From Glebionis coronaria (taxonomy: Eukaryota; Streptophyta; Magnoliopsida; Asterales; Asteraceae): 64,000 nucleotides of DNA. The notes below the pieces were generated by a model. It made no database searches. It was given only the letters and a program-made list of their open reading frames with translations, and was not told where the DNA came from. The stretch is from contig JANFOE010000193.1 of NCBI GenBank assembly GCA_025667525.1, forward strand, positions 186,001-250,000. Direction: 5' to 3'. The translations under genes were made by a program, and so were the position numbers. Of the stretch, positions 50,801 through 63,168 are shown piece by piece; position 1 is the stretch's first letter, and each line of letters starts with the position of its first letter.

Positions 50801-53572
50801 GCTATCGCTTGGAAGATTTCCGATATTCGTGGAATTGATCCTCACTTTTGCACGCACAAAATTCTCATGGAGGACGACTTCAAGCCCACTATTCAAAGCC
50901 AACGAAGGGTGAATCCAAAAATCCATGAAGTCATCAAAACAGAGGTTATCAAACTTCTTGATGCGGGTATGATTTACCCTATTTCGGATTCCCCATGGGT
51001 TAGTCCAATCCATTGTGTGCCCAAGAAGGGCGGAATAACCGTTGTTCCCAACGAACACAACGAGTTGATTCCCACTCGTCTCGTTACTGGGTGGAGAGTT
51101 TGTATAGACTACCGCAAACTCAATGATGCCACGAGAAAGGATCATTTCCCTCTACCTTTCATGGACCAAATGCTTGAACGATTAGCCGGTAATGAATATT
51201 ACTGCTTTCTTGATGGTTTCTCGGGTTATTTTCAAATACCCATCGATCCCCAAGATCAAGAGAAGACTACATTCACTTGTCCCTACGGCACTTTCGCTTA
51301 CAAAAGAATGCCTTTTGGCTTATGTAATGCGCCCGGGACTTTCCAAAGGTGCATGTTAGCTATCTTCCATGACATGGTTGAACAAACCATGGAAGTCTTC
51401 ATGGATGATTTCTCGGTCTTCGGGGATTCCTTCTCTGCTTGCCTTGCCAATTTAGAACGTATGCTAAAGCGGTGCGAAGACACTCGCCTTGTTCTAAATT
51501 GGGAAAAATGCCATTTTATGGTAAAAGAAGGCGTCGTGCTTGGACATAAGATTTCGAAAGCCGGTCTTGAAGTAGACCGTGCTAAAGTTGATGTTATAGC
51601 AAAGTTGCCTCCACCTTCAACAGTGAAGGGTGTGAGAAGTTTCTTGGGTCATGCGGGCTTCTATCGTCGATTCATCAAAGATTTTTCGCAAATCGCTCGC
51701 CCGATGACCCACCTCTTAGAGAAAGATACTCCTTTTATCTTTTCCAAAGAGTGCCTTGAAGCCTTTAACTCACTTAAGGATAAGCTAACTAAGGCACCCG
51801 TCTTGGTTACCCCTAATTGGGAGCTTCCCTTTGAGTTGATGTGCGATGCTAGCGATTTTGCTATTGGAGCGGTTCTTGGACAAAGAGTGAACAAACACTT
51901 CCAACCGATCCATTACGCTAGCAAGACAATGACTGGGGCACAATTGCATTATACGACAACCGAAAAAGAGCTTTTAGCTGTTGTCTATGCTTTTGAAAAA
52001 TTCCGCCCCTATCTTGTCCTTTCCACCACCATTGTGTACACCGATCATTCCGCGTTGAAGTACTTGTTGACAAAGCAAGATTCCAAACCAAGACTTCTTC
52101 GCTGGGTTTTGCTGCTCCAGGAATTTAAAATCGACATCCGCGATAAAAAAGGAGCAGAAAACTTAGCCGCGGATCATCTTAGTAGACTTGAGGATCCTTA
52201 CCAAGGGGATCATCCGACCAAAGAAATCAATGATTCTTTTCCCTTGGAGACCTTAATGTCTATAAACTCGAAGCCGAATGAAACCCCGTGGTTTGCGGAC
52301 TTTGCAAACTACTTGGCGGGTGGAATTCTCAAGGAAGGGTTGACGTTCCAGCAAAAGAAGAAGTTCTTTACCGACATCAAGACTTACTTTTGGGACGACC
52401 CTTACCTATTCAAACAATGTGCTGATCTGATAATTCGCCGATGTGTTGATGGACCGGCAGCGTCGGACATCCTTGATGCTTGCCACAAAGGACCCACCGG
52501 TGGTCACTTTGGTCCCAACTACACCGCAAAGAAAGTGTTTGATTCGGGATTTTATTGGCCCTCCATATACCGTGACGCTCACGATATGGTCAAAAGATGT
52601 GATGTTTGCCAAAAGCAAGGCAAAATCACACATAAAGACGAGATGCCTCAGAATTTCATTCAAGAGTGTGAAATTTTTGATGTTTGGGGTATCGACTTTA
52701 TGGGGCCATTCCCTTCGTCTAAAGGAAACAAATACATCCTTGTAGCCGTTGACTACGTTTCAAAGTGGGTTGAAGCTAAAGCTTTGCCTACTAATGACGC
52801 AAGGGTGGTTTGTAACTTTTTGAAAGCTCTATTCGCTAGATTCGGTGTGCCTCGCGCCATTATTAGTGACCGTGGGACTCATTTCTGCAATGATCAATTT
52901 GCTCGAGTCATGGCTAAGTACGGTGTAAATCATCGTCTTTCCACAGCCTACCACCCACAAACTAATGGCCAGGCTGAAATATCCAACCGAGGGCTGAAGC
53001 GAATTCTTGAAAGGACCGTGGGAGAGCATCGTGCCTCATGGGCTGATAAATTGGATGATGCTTTGTGGGCTTTCCGTACTGCTTACAAGACCCCGATCGG
53101 CTGTACGCCTTATCGTCTTGTGTACGGGAAAGCGTGCCACCTCCCCATTGAGTTGGAGCACAAGGCCTACTGGGCCTTGAAGTGGGCTAATTTTGATATT
53201 AACAAAGCCGGTGACCTACGCAAGATCCAACTCAATGAGCTGAATGAACTCCGTAATGAGGCTTATGAAAATTCTTTGATCTATAAGGAAAGAACTAAGC
53301 TCATTCATGACTCCAAGATTAAAAACCGAGAGTTCCATGTTGGAGACAAAGTCTTACTCTTTAACTCTCGGTTGAAAATCTTCTCGGGAAAGCTCAAATC
53401 TCGTTGGTCCGGCCCATTCACCATTGCCCAAATTTTTCCATATGGTACTCTCGAGCTCGCTCAACCTAATGGACCAAATTTTAAGGTGAATGGCCAACGA
53501 GTGAAGTTGTACTTTGGTGAGGACACCTCTCAGGAGGTGATTCCATCCCTCACCACGTTCCCCATGAACTAA
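47891..53572 (+). CDS. gag-pol: Athila-like Gag-Pol polyprotein, 1893 residues, intact
   Basis: Start [13 protein letters not shown], directly after a TTTTGCAG-like sequence. Asn-rich N-terminus, then Gag (about 60-270: [33 protein letters not shown]). Zinc-finger-like [13 protein letters not shown] at 316-328; Gln/Pro-rich linker; protease [13 protein letters not shown] with Asp 696; RT with [28 protein letters not shown] and catalytic FMDDFSVFG at 1170-1178; RNase H from MCDASDF (Asp 1319) to [11 protein letters not shown]; integrase with zinc-binding half C-x-x-C, GIDFMGPF (Asp 1602), SDRGTHFCN and a Glu in [12 protein letters not shown]. The tail [20 protein letters not shown] is GPF-like; no chromodomain. 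FMDDF and [12 protein letters not shown] are typical of Athila. It supplies all enzymes for replication of this element and possibly of its solo-LTR relatives. Confidence 0.95.
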   Translation: MRTRSTSYQEPEPLDNLDMAGVQNNNNIPPPNNNNNNNNPPFNNMNNNNNEHLPDNRPMIELLQAHVDGNTDPIVIPPIAANNFELKSGFIQMVSTQPFLGRTIDDPHDHIKRFLQLTNTVKFNGVSQEVIRLQLFPFSLEGQARHWLAKEPPQSILSWTDLETKFINYFFPPSRTTALRNEIINFEQKYDESFSESWDRFKDLLRKCPQHGVTKVHQINTFYNGLSMSDQDSLNSASGGNLLAKTSNAAWDIIENKSRVQTKSVRTNVASASTNDSDKRLDKLTTLLESLVTHTVNNNNSNNAKNAQVNAVSQPCEICGGPHSYTTCTATQDYPAENVNAAYGTYQQPAYQARPQGDRNLLSYRSNNYLSPPGFPPTNPNQQQNLNRPPPQQQQPRQPYIPPHKQQQPPQRNNQVYQQPAYQPPAYNAPSNQTNTALHQEVATYMRTNDVIVGNLQEEVRNLKADLVKQGNDLRADMRTTLDSQTNDLRNMMASFFQSSPPSSSGTLPSNTVANPRGEMKAITTRSGKGTKEPELPIPPPVVVTKENESPALIPPPSPPQISPPLLSTPPPPVVVSDPILPKPSSSSNIPYPSRLRKEKQKSKDDIQVSNFLKMFKQLNFNISFAEALAHMPKYAKMFKDLLSDKEKLLDIANTQLNENCSAVLLRKLPTKLGDPGRFLIPCNFPGVENCMALADLGASINLMPLSVWKQLSLPELVPTKMTLELANRTVAYPVGIAEDVIVGVDKFTFPADFVVVDYEMDPRVPLIVGRPFLRTGRTLIDVEAGELIMRVGDDKVVFNMGKLSKQPYSYESVNCIDVLDEACEEHFNDACKSIPTSLPTVETVSSIDSSLSLFGDSDLFWNNLEATMGDANLATNDSPTEGDEDMSFFDNLLTEDNPSPPSPTVIAIDTPTLKTPPVENPPDLELKELPPHLEYVFLDDNKKSPVIIAKDLKDEEKARLVAVLKDHKKAIAWKISDIRGIDPHFCTHKILMEDDFKPTIQSQRRVNPKIHEVIKTEVIKLLDAGMIYPISDSPWVSPIHCVPKKGGITVVPNEHNELIPTRLVTGWRVCIDYRKLNDATRKDHFPLPFMDQMLERLAGNEYYCFLDGFSGYFQIPIDPQDQEKTTFTCPYGTFAYKRMPFGLCNAPGTFQRCMLAIFHDMVEQTMEVFMDDFSVFGDSFSACLANLERMLKRCEDTRLVLNWEKCHFMVKEGVVLGHKISKAGLEVDRAKVDVIAKLPPPSTVKGVRSFLGHAGFYRRFIKDFSQIARPMTHLLEKDTPFIFSKECLEAFNSLKDKLTKAPVLVTPNWELPFELMCDASDFAIGAVLGQRVNKHFQPIHYASKTMTGAQLHYTTTEKELLAVVYAFEKFRPYLVLSTTIVYTDHSALKYLLTKQDSKPRLLRWVLLLQEFKIDIRDKKGAENLAADHLSRLEDPYQGDHPTKEINDSFPLETLMSINSKPNETPWFADFANYLAGGILKEGLTFQQKKKFFTDIKTYFWDDPYLFKQCADLIIRRCVDGPAASDILDACHKGPTGGHFGPNYTAKKVFDSGFYWPSIYRDAHDMVKRCDVCQKQGKITHKDEMPQNFIQECEIFDVWGIDFMGPFPSSKGNKYILVAVDYVSKWVEAKALPTNDARVVCNFLKALFARFGVPRAIISDRGTHFCNDQFARVMAKYGVNHRLSTAYHPQTNGQAEISNRGLKRILERTVGEHRASWADKLDDALWAFRTAYKTPIGCTPYRLVYGKACHLPIELEHKAYWALKWANFDINKAGDLRKIQLNELNELRNEAYENSLIYKERTKLIHDSKIKNREFHVGDKVLLFNSRLKIFSGKLKSRWSGPFTIAQIFPYGTLELAQPNGPNFKVNGQRVKLYFGEDTSQEVIPSLTTFPMN

Positions 53573-55493
53573 TTTTGGGTCGAGTCAGGCTCGTGACTCG
53601 GTTATCAAAAACAAGCGCTCCTCGGGAGGCAGCCCGAGTATCTATCCTTGTATGTTTTAATCCCCTAAGTGTAGGGGGGGACTTCTATATGTGTTTGCCT
53701 TTGTGTGGTGATGTGATTGCAGGGATAAGTGCACTCTTGGAATCTTTGAAGAACCGTGCTCCCGTGTTTATCCGAAATCCGGTTCTATCTCTCAACTATC
53801 GTGATTCAATTTTCTTCATACTCACATTTGAAATTGATCACTTTAGTCGTCTCTTCCTTAACTTGAGTTAACCAACGTGCACAATGTCCTAAGTGTAGGG
53901 GAACCTTTTCCCACATGCTTAAACATTGAGGACAATGTTTATCTTAAGTGTAGGGGGGACTTCTATCGAAGTTTTAAGTGGACTTTTCCATGAAAATGCC
54001 TTCAATTAACCGGAAAATCCTATTTTTCAGCATTTTTCAAATTTTTTATTAACTTTGGCCATTTAGTCGTAATTTTTAAATTTTTATCTTTGCTTTCATA
54101 TGTATATATTCCGCAATAAAGTCAAAAATATTAATAAAGTGGTGTAGCTAGTTTAGGAATCTTTGACATATTAGGCCCGTTGCGTTTATTTTGACTCAAC
54201 CCGAATAGACTTATCCAAGTTTATTCTAGCTAGTATCCTTAACCATATGGACCTTAATTGGTTTATTAGGCTAAGTGTCCACGAGTCTCATTACTTGAGA
54301 TTTTAAACTGTGGAGGACGAGAAATGATAGAGTCAATTATAAGTCGGTATTCTTGCGCAAGCTCACTTGGTGTAATTAATTGCCTATTCTCCCATCACTT
54401 GCTAATAATTTATCTGCAATAAGTAAGGTCTTACGATTTGAAAAGTTACTTAGCTTCTAGCCCAAGATCGTTTAAAAGTTGCTCGGTAATGATAAGAGTT
54501 CATAGCCAAGGCATAACTTATGAAGCGGGGCGCGAAGATTGGCGAGTCCGAAAAGGCCCTAACAAGGCATGAGGATTCAATTTTATTGCTGAAGATCCAA
54601 AGTGATGTGAAAAGAATTATTCCTAAAGTCAATATGAAGGATCAAGACTCACGACGAAAAGCAATCAACTCCCATAAAGATCATGGAGAAGTCTATCCGA
54701 AAAGACCCTAACAAGGTATGAGGATAAATAGATCCAAGTCCGAAAAGGAGGCGGATCGTTGTATCTCAAAATCCCAATTAGAGATTGAAGAAATAATCAT
54801 GAAGTCGTGGTCAACAAAGTTGGAGAACCCCTCAAAAGTCTCCAAGTGAAGAAACTCTATTATGATGAGAAGACCATTATCTCAAGAACGTCTCTCGAAG
54901 ATATGAAGTATGAAGTACATGCCAAATATCGGCCCGAGAAAGGTCTCAAATCGTGAACCAAGTTATGCCAAGATATGAACTTTTTGATATCCCGAGAAGC
55001 AGTTTTAAGAGATTTTGTCCTTTAGCTAACTATTGATCAAATCGTCCTACTTTGCTTTTAGCCCTAATAAACTATCGAAATAAGTCCAAAAATGCATCTT
55101 CATGATCATTCTAAGACAAAAATAAAATATAAGAGATACACCTAGGAATAAGGGGGTTTAAGCATTTAATTAAGCCATGTGTGTAAGTGTTTGAATTGCT
55201 AACTTATAATAACAATGATCTCGTTTTTAAGCTTAGTTTGGGGAACGTGAAACTTGAGGGTGATAAATCTTCGCAGCACCAAAGCCCTAATGTAAGTCAT
55301 CGATTTCTCTACAAGTTATTCCCATGTAGCTATTTTCACGTGGAAATGGTTTTCTATCCCTTTGTTATCTTTGAAGTTTTATTTCTTTAATTTTTGTTTT
55401 GTAGAATTTTATATAAGGCCAAAGTTGATTAATTATGAGAAAAGTGTAAACTTGCTTTATCACTAAGCATTGCATGAGGGCATGGCAATGGTT
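53573..55493 (+). other. Athila-like 3' non-coding region with repeated polypurine motifs
   Basis: 1.9 kb without a convincing coding frame. Purine motif AAGTGTAGGGG(GGG) occurs near 53668, 53890 and 53947 as well as at the true tract before the 3' LTR. Words CCGAAAAGGCCCTAACAAGG and CCGAAAAGACCCTAACAAGG recur near 54549 and 54697. An envelope-like frame is absent or decayed. Confidence 0.6.
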
Positions 55494-55507
55494 AAGTGTA
55501 GGGGATT
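55494..55507 (+). other. Athila-like polypurine tract
   Basis: GTGTAGGGGATT next to the 3' LTR start at 55508. Confidence 0.8.
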
Positions 55508-57068
55508 TGATAGGTGTGTAAACACCCATCCTTTTACCACTTAATTCGGGCTAAAACGAGACCAAAACACGTATTTAATATCATTTGTTTGGAATTATGC
55601 GTGGTTTTTGTGTTTATTGTGTTTTCAGAGCCAACCGGATAAATATTGAAGAAAACATGGGATTGCACGGGTTTTACTGAAGAAAAAGACTCAAGATAAA
55701 GTCTATTGTCCAAGAGATGCAAAAGATTTGAAGTCACTGGGCCTATTCGAAGATTTATCGAAGAAAAGGACCAAAGATGGAAGATTTATGTAAGTCGAAG
55801 AAACTCAAGTCTATTAAATGAAGAAATTAAAAGACGAGTTGAATTTAATCGACGACAAATCCCGAATCAGAATCGAAAACGGAAACTTTTCTGAAAAGAC
55901 GAAAAGACACAAAGAACGGGGGAAAACCCACTCACCAACCAAAGGAAACATCTATAAATAGGCCATTCCATACACATTTTGAGTTAGCTAGTTTTTCTTT
56001 CTTCCTCCCCACTCCTTCTCCTGGTTCGTGTAACACCACCACCACTAGGGTGAGTGGTGATTTTTATCTTTAGTTCTTTAATCTTGTAATTTTAATCTTT
56101 GTTTCATCTTGTCAAAACATCAATCATTCAATACTAAGTTCTTGTTTAATCTTTCATTTCATCTTGTTCATCATCATCTTTATCTTCAAGTTTTTAAGTT
56201 TTCATTTTCTTGATTTGATCTTCAAAAGTTGTTGGGTTTTGTGTTTTTGTTGATGGGATTTGTAGTTTATGGTTAGTAGATGCTTTGTGATTAGTTTATT
56301 TAAGTTTTTGGTGAAAAACTTGGTGATTTTTGGATCAAAATTGGTTTCCTTGTTCTTCGGGTAAACGACTGTTTTTATGTTCCCAGGTTCCGGATGAACT
56401 TTTCCTTCATTCGGAACTTTTTCCTTCATTCTGAACTTTTTCCTTCATTCGGAACTTTTTCCTTCATTCTGAACTTTTTCCTTCATTCGGAACTTTTTCC
56501 TTCATTCGGAACTTTTTCCTTCATTCGGAACTTTTTCCTTCATTCGGAACTTTTTCCTTCATTCGGAACTTTTCCTTCATTCGGAACTTTTCCTTCATTC
56601 GGAACTTTTTCCTTCATTCGGAACTTTTTCCTTCATTCGGAACTTTTCCTTCATTCGGAACTTTTCCTTCATTCGGAACTTTTCCTTCATTCGGAACTTT
56701 TTCCTTCATTCGGAACTTTTCCTTCATTCGGAACTTTTCCTTCATTCGGAACTTTTCCTTCATTCAGAACTTTTCCTTCATTCAGAACTTTTCCTTCATT
56801 CAGAACTTTTTCCTTCATTCCGAACTTTTTTCTTCATTCCGAACTTTTTTTTTCCTTCATTCCGAACTTTTTTTTCCTTCATTCAGAACTTTTTTTTTAT
56901 TAGTTATTTTTGGCTTATTTTCTCTATTTCATGCATTTGATCTTTTTTTTAAGTAGCATAGAAAATCACAACCCTTTTTGTACCAAGAACAACTATTCCA
57001 CTTTGAGCTGTAATCAATTCGAGAGGATACCGAGATTTAATCTGAACCCATACAAAATCATTGTATCA
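55508..57068 (+). repeat. Athila-like 3' LTR
   Basis: 1561 bp. Five more 18-bp units than the 5' LTR (array 56393-56895) explain the whole length difference. One C/T difference near 57008. Confidence 0.93.
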
Positions 57069-57071
57069 CAT

Positions 57072-57100
57072 ACCCGCCCATCGGGCGGGTTTTGCAACTA

Positions 57101-57101
<1 letters not shown>
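57072..57101 (+). other. Helitron B 3' hairpin and CTAG terminus
   Basis: Perfect 8-bp stem, loop ATC, then TTTGCAA and CTAG. The first two bases overlap the Athila target duplication catac (57069-57073). Confidence 0.8.

Positions 57102-57160
<59 letters not shown>
57102..57160. repeat. (AT)n microsatellite after Helitron B
   Basis: About 59 bp of pure AT. Confidence 0.95.
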
Positions 57161-57164
<4 letters not shown>

Positions 57165-57350
57165 TTAGGATCTAATAAGAAGATTAACAAAAATGAGAAG
57201 GATGAGAAGAAACCACAACCACTCATTTCAGATGCACCTACAAAATCTCCTGCATCTCCCCTTAAAATTCTCACTCTTATTTAAAATGTATGGTCCAAAG
57301 TTCTTCTTATTCTTCTTATTTTTATTTCTCTTCTTACTGGATCGCTACTC

Positions 57351-57351
<1 letters not shown>
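57161..57351. mobile_element. Small fold-back element between AT tracts
   Basis: Left end AGAGTTAGGATCTAATAAGA and inverted right end AGAGTAGCGATCCAGTAAGA are imperfect inverted repeats extending into AAGAAG-rich arms. About 190 bp, non-coding, with AT dinucleotides on both sides. Superfamily unclear. Confidence 0.5.

Positions 57352-57380
<29 letters not shown>
57352..57380. repeat. Short (AT)n tract
   Basis: About 29 bp of AT dinucleotide with one GT interruption. Confidence 0.85.
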
Positions 57381-57389
<9 letters not shown>

Positions 57390-57670
57390 TAAGAATTAAG
57401 TTCCTTTGTATACCAAACTTTTCTAAGATATCGGGGGGCTCATCCCCATCTTCCATCTTCCTACCATCTAATGGCTGAAATTAAATACCTATTTTGCACT
57501 GGAAGGGTATTTTTGTCATTTTACCCGATCACTATATAAACCTTTTCTCACTTCTTTCCCATAAAACACATACACACCCTGTCTTTTTTTCTCTCTCTTT
57601 CTCTCTGTACCTTTGACCTACTTTCTCTCTCTACATCGAATCCAACAAGCTATCCTGATCTATCATCACG
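57381..57670 (+). promoter_or_regulatory. Orphan promoter-like stretch
   Basis: CTATATAAACC (about 57531-57541) followed by a CT-rich leader-like stretch (CTTTTTTTCTCTCTCTTTC). This is the look of a plant TATA promoter and 5' leader. The Tekay LTR insertion at 57671 cuts it off; what it drove cannot be seen. It could be a host gene promoter or a fragment of another LTR. Confidence 0.35.
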
Positions 57671-60631
57671 TGTAATACCCCATTTGGATAAATGGACCGT
57701 TATGTAGTAATTATGTCATGTCATCAATGCATACAAGGTAAATGTCTAAAACATTAAATGACCATAAATGAAATGGAAACTAACATCGGTTCCAACATTA
57801 GCTCCACACACAAATACATAAGTATAGAATGTAAGGAAAGGACTAAACAACGTCCAGCAAAGCAAAAGTATATAAATGCATTAAAATAGAAAGAAGACAA
57901 GGAGCCTCCATCCCATGCACGTACTCTTGAATCCTAGCTTTACCCTTTAGTACCTGCCATATTGGGAATTAGAAAGAAATACGGCTGAGCAATACGCTCT
58001 GTGTGCGGATATATGACAATGAATGTAAAACATAGCATATGCAAGTAATGAAATGAAATGAAGTTGAGCGGAATATGTGTATGTCTTGGAAAACCTGGTT
58101 TAAGTTTATAAGACTGGTTTTATATTTCTAAAAAGACTTATGTTTAGTTAATACTGAAAACTGTTTTTTAAATATGTCCGGAGCCCATATAGGTAATGTT
58201 ATATCAACGTGCATGAATACTTAGAGATGTCACCTCATCATGCAATTAGAGGGATTGCCTCTAAATATTATAGTTTGAGTGGAGGGATCAACTACTGTAA
58301 CAGATGCAAGGCACACACCGCAGTTACCATGTAATCCTGCTAAACTTGACCTAGGATGCACCCATTCGCCTCACATGATAATAATATAATAGGCCAAATA
58401 ACTGAAAGAAACATTGCGAGCAATCACTCTCACCGTAGAAGAGTCATAACACCGGTGCGTCCAGTGTTATGGTTATGGTACCCCCATAACTAGGTAAAGC
58501 TGGCATGCATGTATATAGCTCAGGTAATCTAAAATAAACATAACATATACTGAAAGTGTTTAAGACACATAAACTACTGGGGAAAATAGATGGCTGTAAA
58601 CGGGGAATCCTAATATAGGAAAAAAGTATCCTTACTGAAGGAAGGAATATACGTACCTTATGTCCAGTAAATGAAGACGAAAACGAACGCGGAAGATCAC
58701 TCCGACTTCATGATTGCTACATAATAAAGGGACATTAATAAGGGTATGTTTTACTTATACATACTGGTTATTTAGTTTACTTGACGTGTTCTTACTTGTT
58801 ATACTTGTTCTTGTTTAATCATGTGATTCTTAATGTTTCATATGTTTTAGATTAGTGTATTTCATGTTTTAAGTGTTATAGTACTTGTTATAACATAATG
58901 AGTAACTTTCTAAAAATAGCAGGTTTCTATATATAGAAACTTTCCAAAAATAGCAGGTTTCCATATACAGCAAGTTTTCAAAATAGAAAGTTTCCATAAT
59001 TAGTAAGTTTCCAAAAACAGAAAGTTTCCATATTTAGTATGTTCCATAAATAGAATGTTACCATATTTAGTATGTTTCTATAAATAGCATGTTTCCATAT
59101 TTAATATATTTCCATAATTAATAATAGGCTTATTAAATAAATAAAATAATATAACATATAGTTTTAATAAGCATATTATATGTCATGTTTAATTATATAG
59201 TAAAGTTTAATATTGATTATATACTTAGTCTTAACTTCTAATTATTAATTAATAATGATATTACATGTTATCATAAGTTATTATTAATTAATATTATTGC
59301 ATGATTAAATAAATAAACTTTACCTTAAAATGATATTAATTAATTAAACTAAGTTTTAATTAATTTAATGCACATGAATAATTAAGTTAATAATTATTTT
59401 GTCATAAGGTTTATTTAAATAAAATGGATATAATTAATAACATGGTTTTTATTTGAATAAATTATATCCTAAGTCATAGAAATTAATTAATTTAATTTAT
59501 TCATGTTTTAATTAATTAAATTAATTAATAAATTAAATTTACATGTTTATAAAAATTTGCCAAAGACCCCCTTGCGTGTCTAGTGTTAACCAAACCCCTC
59601 ACGAAACTTCACCAAGACCAAAGAGGTCTTGGTGTCGCCTCGAAACCCACGCAACACCACAACCGAGTGGCTGTGGCTTGCGGCCGAACGCCACAACAAC
59701 CAACGGCTTGCTGCGAGTGCCACTACTACTGCCAATGCAGCCCCTGGCCTAGCCAGGGTTGCCGCGGCTGGTTGCTGCTGCCCTACTACTCACTGAGTGC
59801 CCATAAGGGTCTCGGTTTGCCTCTGTTGCGCTAGCAGTCCCTGCTGTGGGCTGCTGTGCTTGCGGCTGCCAAACCTAAAGCACACGTGGACCTTATAAGG
59901 GTGCGGATGTGTGTGTTTCGAACACCACCGAGAGCTTTTATGGTCTTTGTTCGCGTGCGATCCCAACTAAACCAAAACCAAACTCTTAATCTTGTTCAAT
60001 CCTTAATGTTTACATGTTTTACTTGATTGTTTTTAAAGATCTATAACCATAACATAATTAAATAAAAAAGAAAAGGATTCGAGGATACCAAACGCGTGTG
60101 ATTAAAAAGGATTGAACTACAAACACTATACCGTAAAGATCAAAGATAAAAAAAATCTACGAATCGTCCTTGTGGTGTTGTGTGATGTCGCGGCCAAAGA
60201 GAAGAAGAAAGAAGAATTAGGGTTTTTATTATTTTTCCTGTAAATGTTATGTTATGAAAACTCCATGGAGTTTTATTCGTTTTATACTTGGAATAGTAAT
60301 GGGTTGGGCCTTGGCCCTTCCTTCCTCTTGATTTGGACACCACCCACACACACATACTTACACTTTCGTTTTTATTTATAGTGTCTTAAATATTGATCGT
60401 GTGTCTTCGTATTCTATGTTCGTGTTTTATTTCTTGTATGGTTGTACGTAAATACTAATCGCGCATTTATATCCATGTTAACATACGTAATACATATAAT
60501 AATTAATTAATATACGTAACGTTCGTATTAAATGTTCGTGATTCATGTCGTATATTCATTAACTGAAAAGTTTTAATTTAACCGTAAATTCATACATTTA
60601 ATGATTTTAGGGATTTAAAACGGGTTTTACA
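57671..60631 (-). repeat. LTR of a second Tekay-type element
   Basis: Plus-strand ends TGTAATACCCC and GGTTTTACA. Colinear with the 15853 LTR (TTGGGAA...GGCTGAGC, TAGGATGCACCCAT, CATAACTAGGT) but much diverged. The repeat zone at 58910-59120 has only loose TTTCC-ATA-TAG units. 2961 bp; 3' LTR of a minus-strand element. Confidence 0.85.
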
Positions 60632-60650
60632 ACTCTTCCCATCTAAACGA
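60632..60650 (-). other. Polypurine tract of second Tekay element (decayed)
   Basis: Minus-strand TTTAGATGGGAAGAGT; the G run is shortened compared with the first element. Confidence 0.6.
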
Positions 60651-60702
60651 ATAATTCTTCCTCGAATTAGAGATACGATAAGCTGAAAATGACATACCCG
60701 AA

Positions 60703-62424
60703 TCATAGCAGGAAATGAGGATAAGAAGTCCGGATAGACTCCTCCGTTTCCCAAGTGGCTTCCCGCTCGGAATGGTCCCTCCAAAGGATTTTGACGAATG
60801 GGATCATCTTTCTCCTCATGACTCGATCCTGACCGTCAAGAACTTTCTCGGGTTCCTCAATATATGATAGATCCTCACGAATCTGCTCGAATGGATACGA
60901 AACTGTATGCAAGGGATGGTAGTTATAACATCTGAGTAAGGATACGTGGAACAGATCATGCACATGAGATAGCCGAGGATGTAACACTAGACGATATGAT
61001 ACTTCATCGACACGTTCAAGGATTTCAAACGGTCCGATGAAACGGGGACTGAGCTTGCCCTTGAGTCCAAAACGCTTGACGCCACGTGCTGGTGATATCT
61101 TAAGGAAAACATGATATCCGATCTTAAATTCTAGATATTTGCAATGTTTATCAGCATAGCTCTTCTGTCGAGCACGAGCTTCCTGTAGCTTCACCTTCTC
61201 ATTGGTCACCTCTATCATTTCTGATCCGTCAAGGATTCGTTCTCCAACTTGATCCCATCAAATTGGAGCACGACACCTTCTACCATAAAGCATCTTGAAA
61301 GGTGCACACTTAATACTTGTGTGCCAACTATTGTTGTAGGCAAACTCAACCAAACAAATGTAGTCATCCCAACTTCATGTCCATTCCAATGCACAAAACT
61401 CGCAGCATGTCTTCTAAGGTCTGAGTGGTACGCTCTGATTGACCATCGGTCTGAGGATGAAAGGTAGTGCTAAGCTTAAGTCTGGTGCCCAATCTTTCTA
61501 TAAACCTTTCCAGAACATAGACGTGAAACGAGGATCTCTGTCAGATATGATATCTGATGGAGTACCATGCAGTCGCATGATCTCCTGACGAAACATATAT
61601 GCCAATTTGCTAATTGAGAAATCTTTACGAATTTGAAGAAAATGAGCTGACTTGGTTAAACGATCGACTATAACCCATATATCATCATGCTTTCTCTGAG
61701 TCAGTGGAAGTCTGGTGATGAAATCCATGGATATTTTGTCCCACTTCCATTCGGGAATCTCTAACGGTTGTAGTAAACCACTAGCCCGCTGATGCTCGAT
61801 CTTAACATGCTGGCAGGTTAGACATTTAGAAACGAAAGTAGCAACATCCTGCTTCATGCCACTCTACCAAAAATGTTGTTTAATATCATGATACATTTTG
61901 TTGGATCCTGGATGAATAGAGAATGGAGAGCTGTGAGCTTGTGTCAGTAAAGCTTCTCGGAGTGTCTGATCATCCGGAACACATAGCTTAGTTCCCTTCC
62001 ATACAATACCTTCTTCGTCTACACGAAATTCTGTCTACCGATCAAGATTTTGAATAATAGTCCAAATCTCACCATCATCCTTCTGAGCTTCCGTGATCCG
62101 AGAAATTAAGTCTGGCTCAATTCTCAGATTAGCCCAGTACCCATGTTGTCCACGTACTAAGAACTCAATTTCTAATCGCTCTAGGTCACGTATGATTGCT
62201 TCTTTTATCTTGAAGCCGTTAATCATGCCCGACTTCCTGCTGAGAGCATCTGCCACTACATTCACCTTACCGGGATGGTACTGAAGATTGATGTCATAGT
62301 CCTTGAGTAGTTCTAACCATATTATATGCCTCATAGATAGTGAAGATTGATGTCTCGTTGAGTGAATATGTACTTGAGACTCTTATGATAAGTGAAGATG
62401 TCACATGATTCACCATATAGATAG
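60703..62424 (-). pseudogene. pol: Second Tekay pol: RNase H, integrase, chromodomain remnants
   Basis: Minus strand, in order: RNase H tail [17 protein letters not shown] (about 62230-62290); integrase zinc region CLTCQHVKIEHQR and core [20 protein letters not shown] (61498-61857); then [20 protein letters not shown] and the chromodomain [20 protein letters not shown] (60703-61218). Stops and frameshifts separate these segments, and the active-site region around the integrase Glu is broken. Clearly homologous to the first Tekay element but long dead. Its upstream part (RT, PR, gag) is cut off by the LTR inserted at 62425. Confidence 0.85.
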
Positions 62425-63168
62425 TGTAAAACCCGCATGCTTTTACCATGAACAGTACATATATAATCGTACGTACATGTTTAGAACTTCCCTTTTTCTA
62501 GCACGTTCATGTTTCACGAATAGGAATTTCAAGTATTACGTACGTGTTATTACACAATACGTATTTAAGCATATTAATACACGATAATTATTATTAACAA
62601 TAATTATAATCACGAACATAAAAATCATGAACGTAAGTAATCACAAACCTATTATTAAGTATTTACGTAATAATTATTACGATCACGTATAAGGATGTAT
62701 ATAACACGAACAATAGATAAATAAATCATGTAAGCACGACACGAGAACACGTAAATAATTAGAACATGGGAAAACAACGGGTCCTCCCTTGGGGGCCCAC
62801 ATACCCATGACAAGAAACAAGGAAAAAGGGCCAAGGCCATGTTTATTTTTACCAAAACAAGAAAAAGGGAAAATATCTTTTCATTATTCAAGATTTTCAC
62901 AAAAAGTAAAAACCCTAGCCTCCCTTTTTCTCTCCTCTTTGGCCGCCAGTTTTAGAACACCACTAGAAGGGGTGTTTGTTGATCTTAGTTGATTAATTCA
63001 AGTGTTAGTGTTCGTATTATAGTACTCTATTGTTTCACGCATTGGTAACCTTTAAACCCTTCTTTTTATTCTTTTAATTATTTTTATTAGATCAAGAATA
63101 CACGAATTATAAGGTTTATAAAAAATAAGTATATAAAACATGTTAATTAAAATCATGGGGGGTTAAAT
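62425..63168 (+). mobile_element. Start of a plus-strand Tekay-like LTR, inserted in the second Tekay pol
   Basis: Begins TGTAAAACCCGCATGCTTTT, the 5' start of a Tekay LTR, here on the plus strand, opposite to its host element. 744 bp are seen (GGGGGCCCACATACCC, then a vegetative-gene-like AAAACCCTAGCC region) before another LTR start interrupts at 63169. Preceding 5 bp gatag; the partner duplication is outside the window. Confidence 0.7.

Larger units (their letters stand above)
46205..57068 (+). mobile_element. Intact Athila-like Ty3-gypsy LTR retrotransposon, 10.9 kb
   Basis: LTRs 46205-47675 (1471 bp) and 55508-57068 (1561 bp) begin TGATAGGTGTG and end TGTATCA. TSD catac (46200-46204, 57069-57073). 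The primer site matches the Asp-tRNA type used by Athila. One uninterrupted gag-pol. The LTRs differ by one substitution that I found plus a 90-bp length change in the internal repeat, so this is the youngest insertion in the window. The envelope-like gene of some Athila elements is not visible in the 1.9 kb after pol. Confidence 0.93.
37762..57101 (+). mobile_element. Helitron B, 8.5 kb plus nested Athila-like element
   Basis: Starts TCTCTACATTATATATAAGA after an A and shares the terminal block of Helitrons A and X (GGAGGGATATG, CCACATAAGC, AATCCACGTCATCA). Ends with hairpin ACCCGCCCATCGGGCGGGT (57072-57090), 7 nt, then CTAG (57098-57101), followed by T of an AT tract. Removing the Athila-like element and one TSD copy leaves about 8.47 kb, close to the 8.23 kb of Helitron A. 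The interior has a remnant of the Helitron helicase, captured host exons and a hAT MITE. No intact Rep/helicase, so it is non-autonomous. Confidence 0.72.

Noticed and set aside
48178..53029. Antisense frames of 60-218 codons across the Athila-like gag-pol
   Set aside because: Shadows of a long real coding frame; no family match.
53573..55500. Envelope-like gene after the Athila-like pol
   Set aside because: No frame over about 100 codons with signal peptide and membrane segments is seen.
59543..59834. GC-richer frames of 69-83 codons in the second Tekay LTR
   Set aside because: Inside an LTR, colinear with non-coding parts of the other Tekay LTR, no domain.
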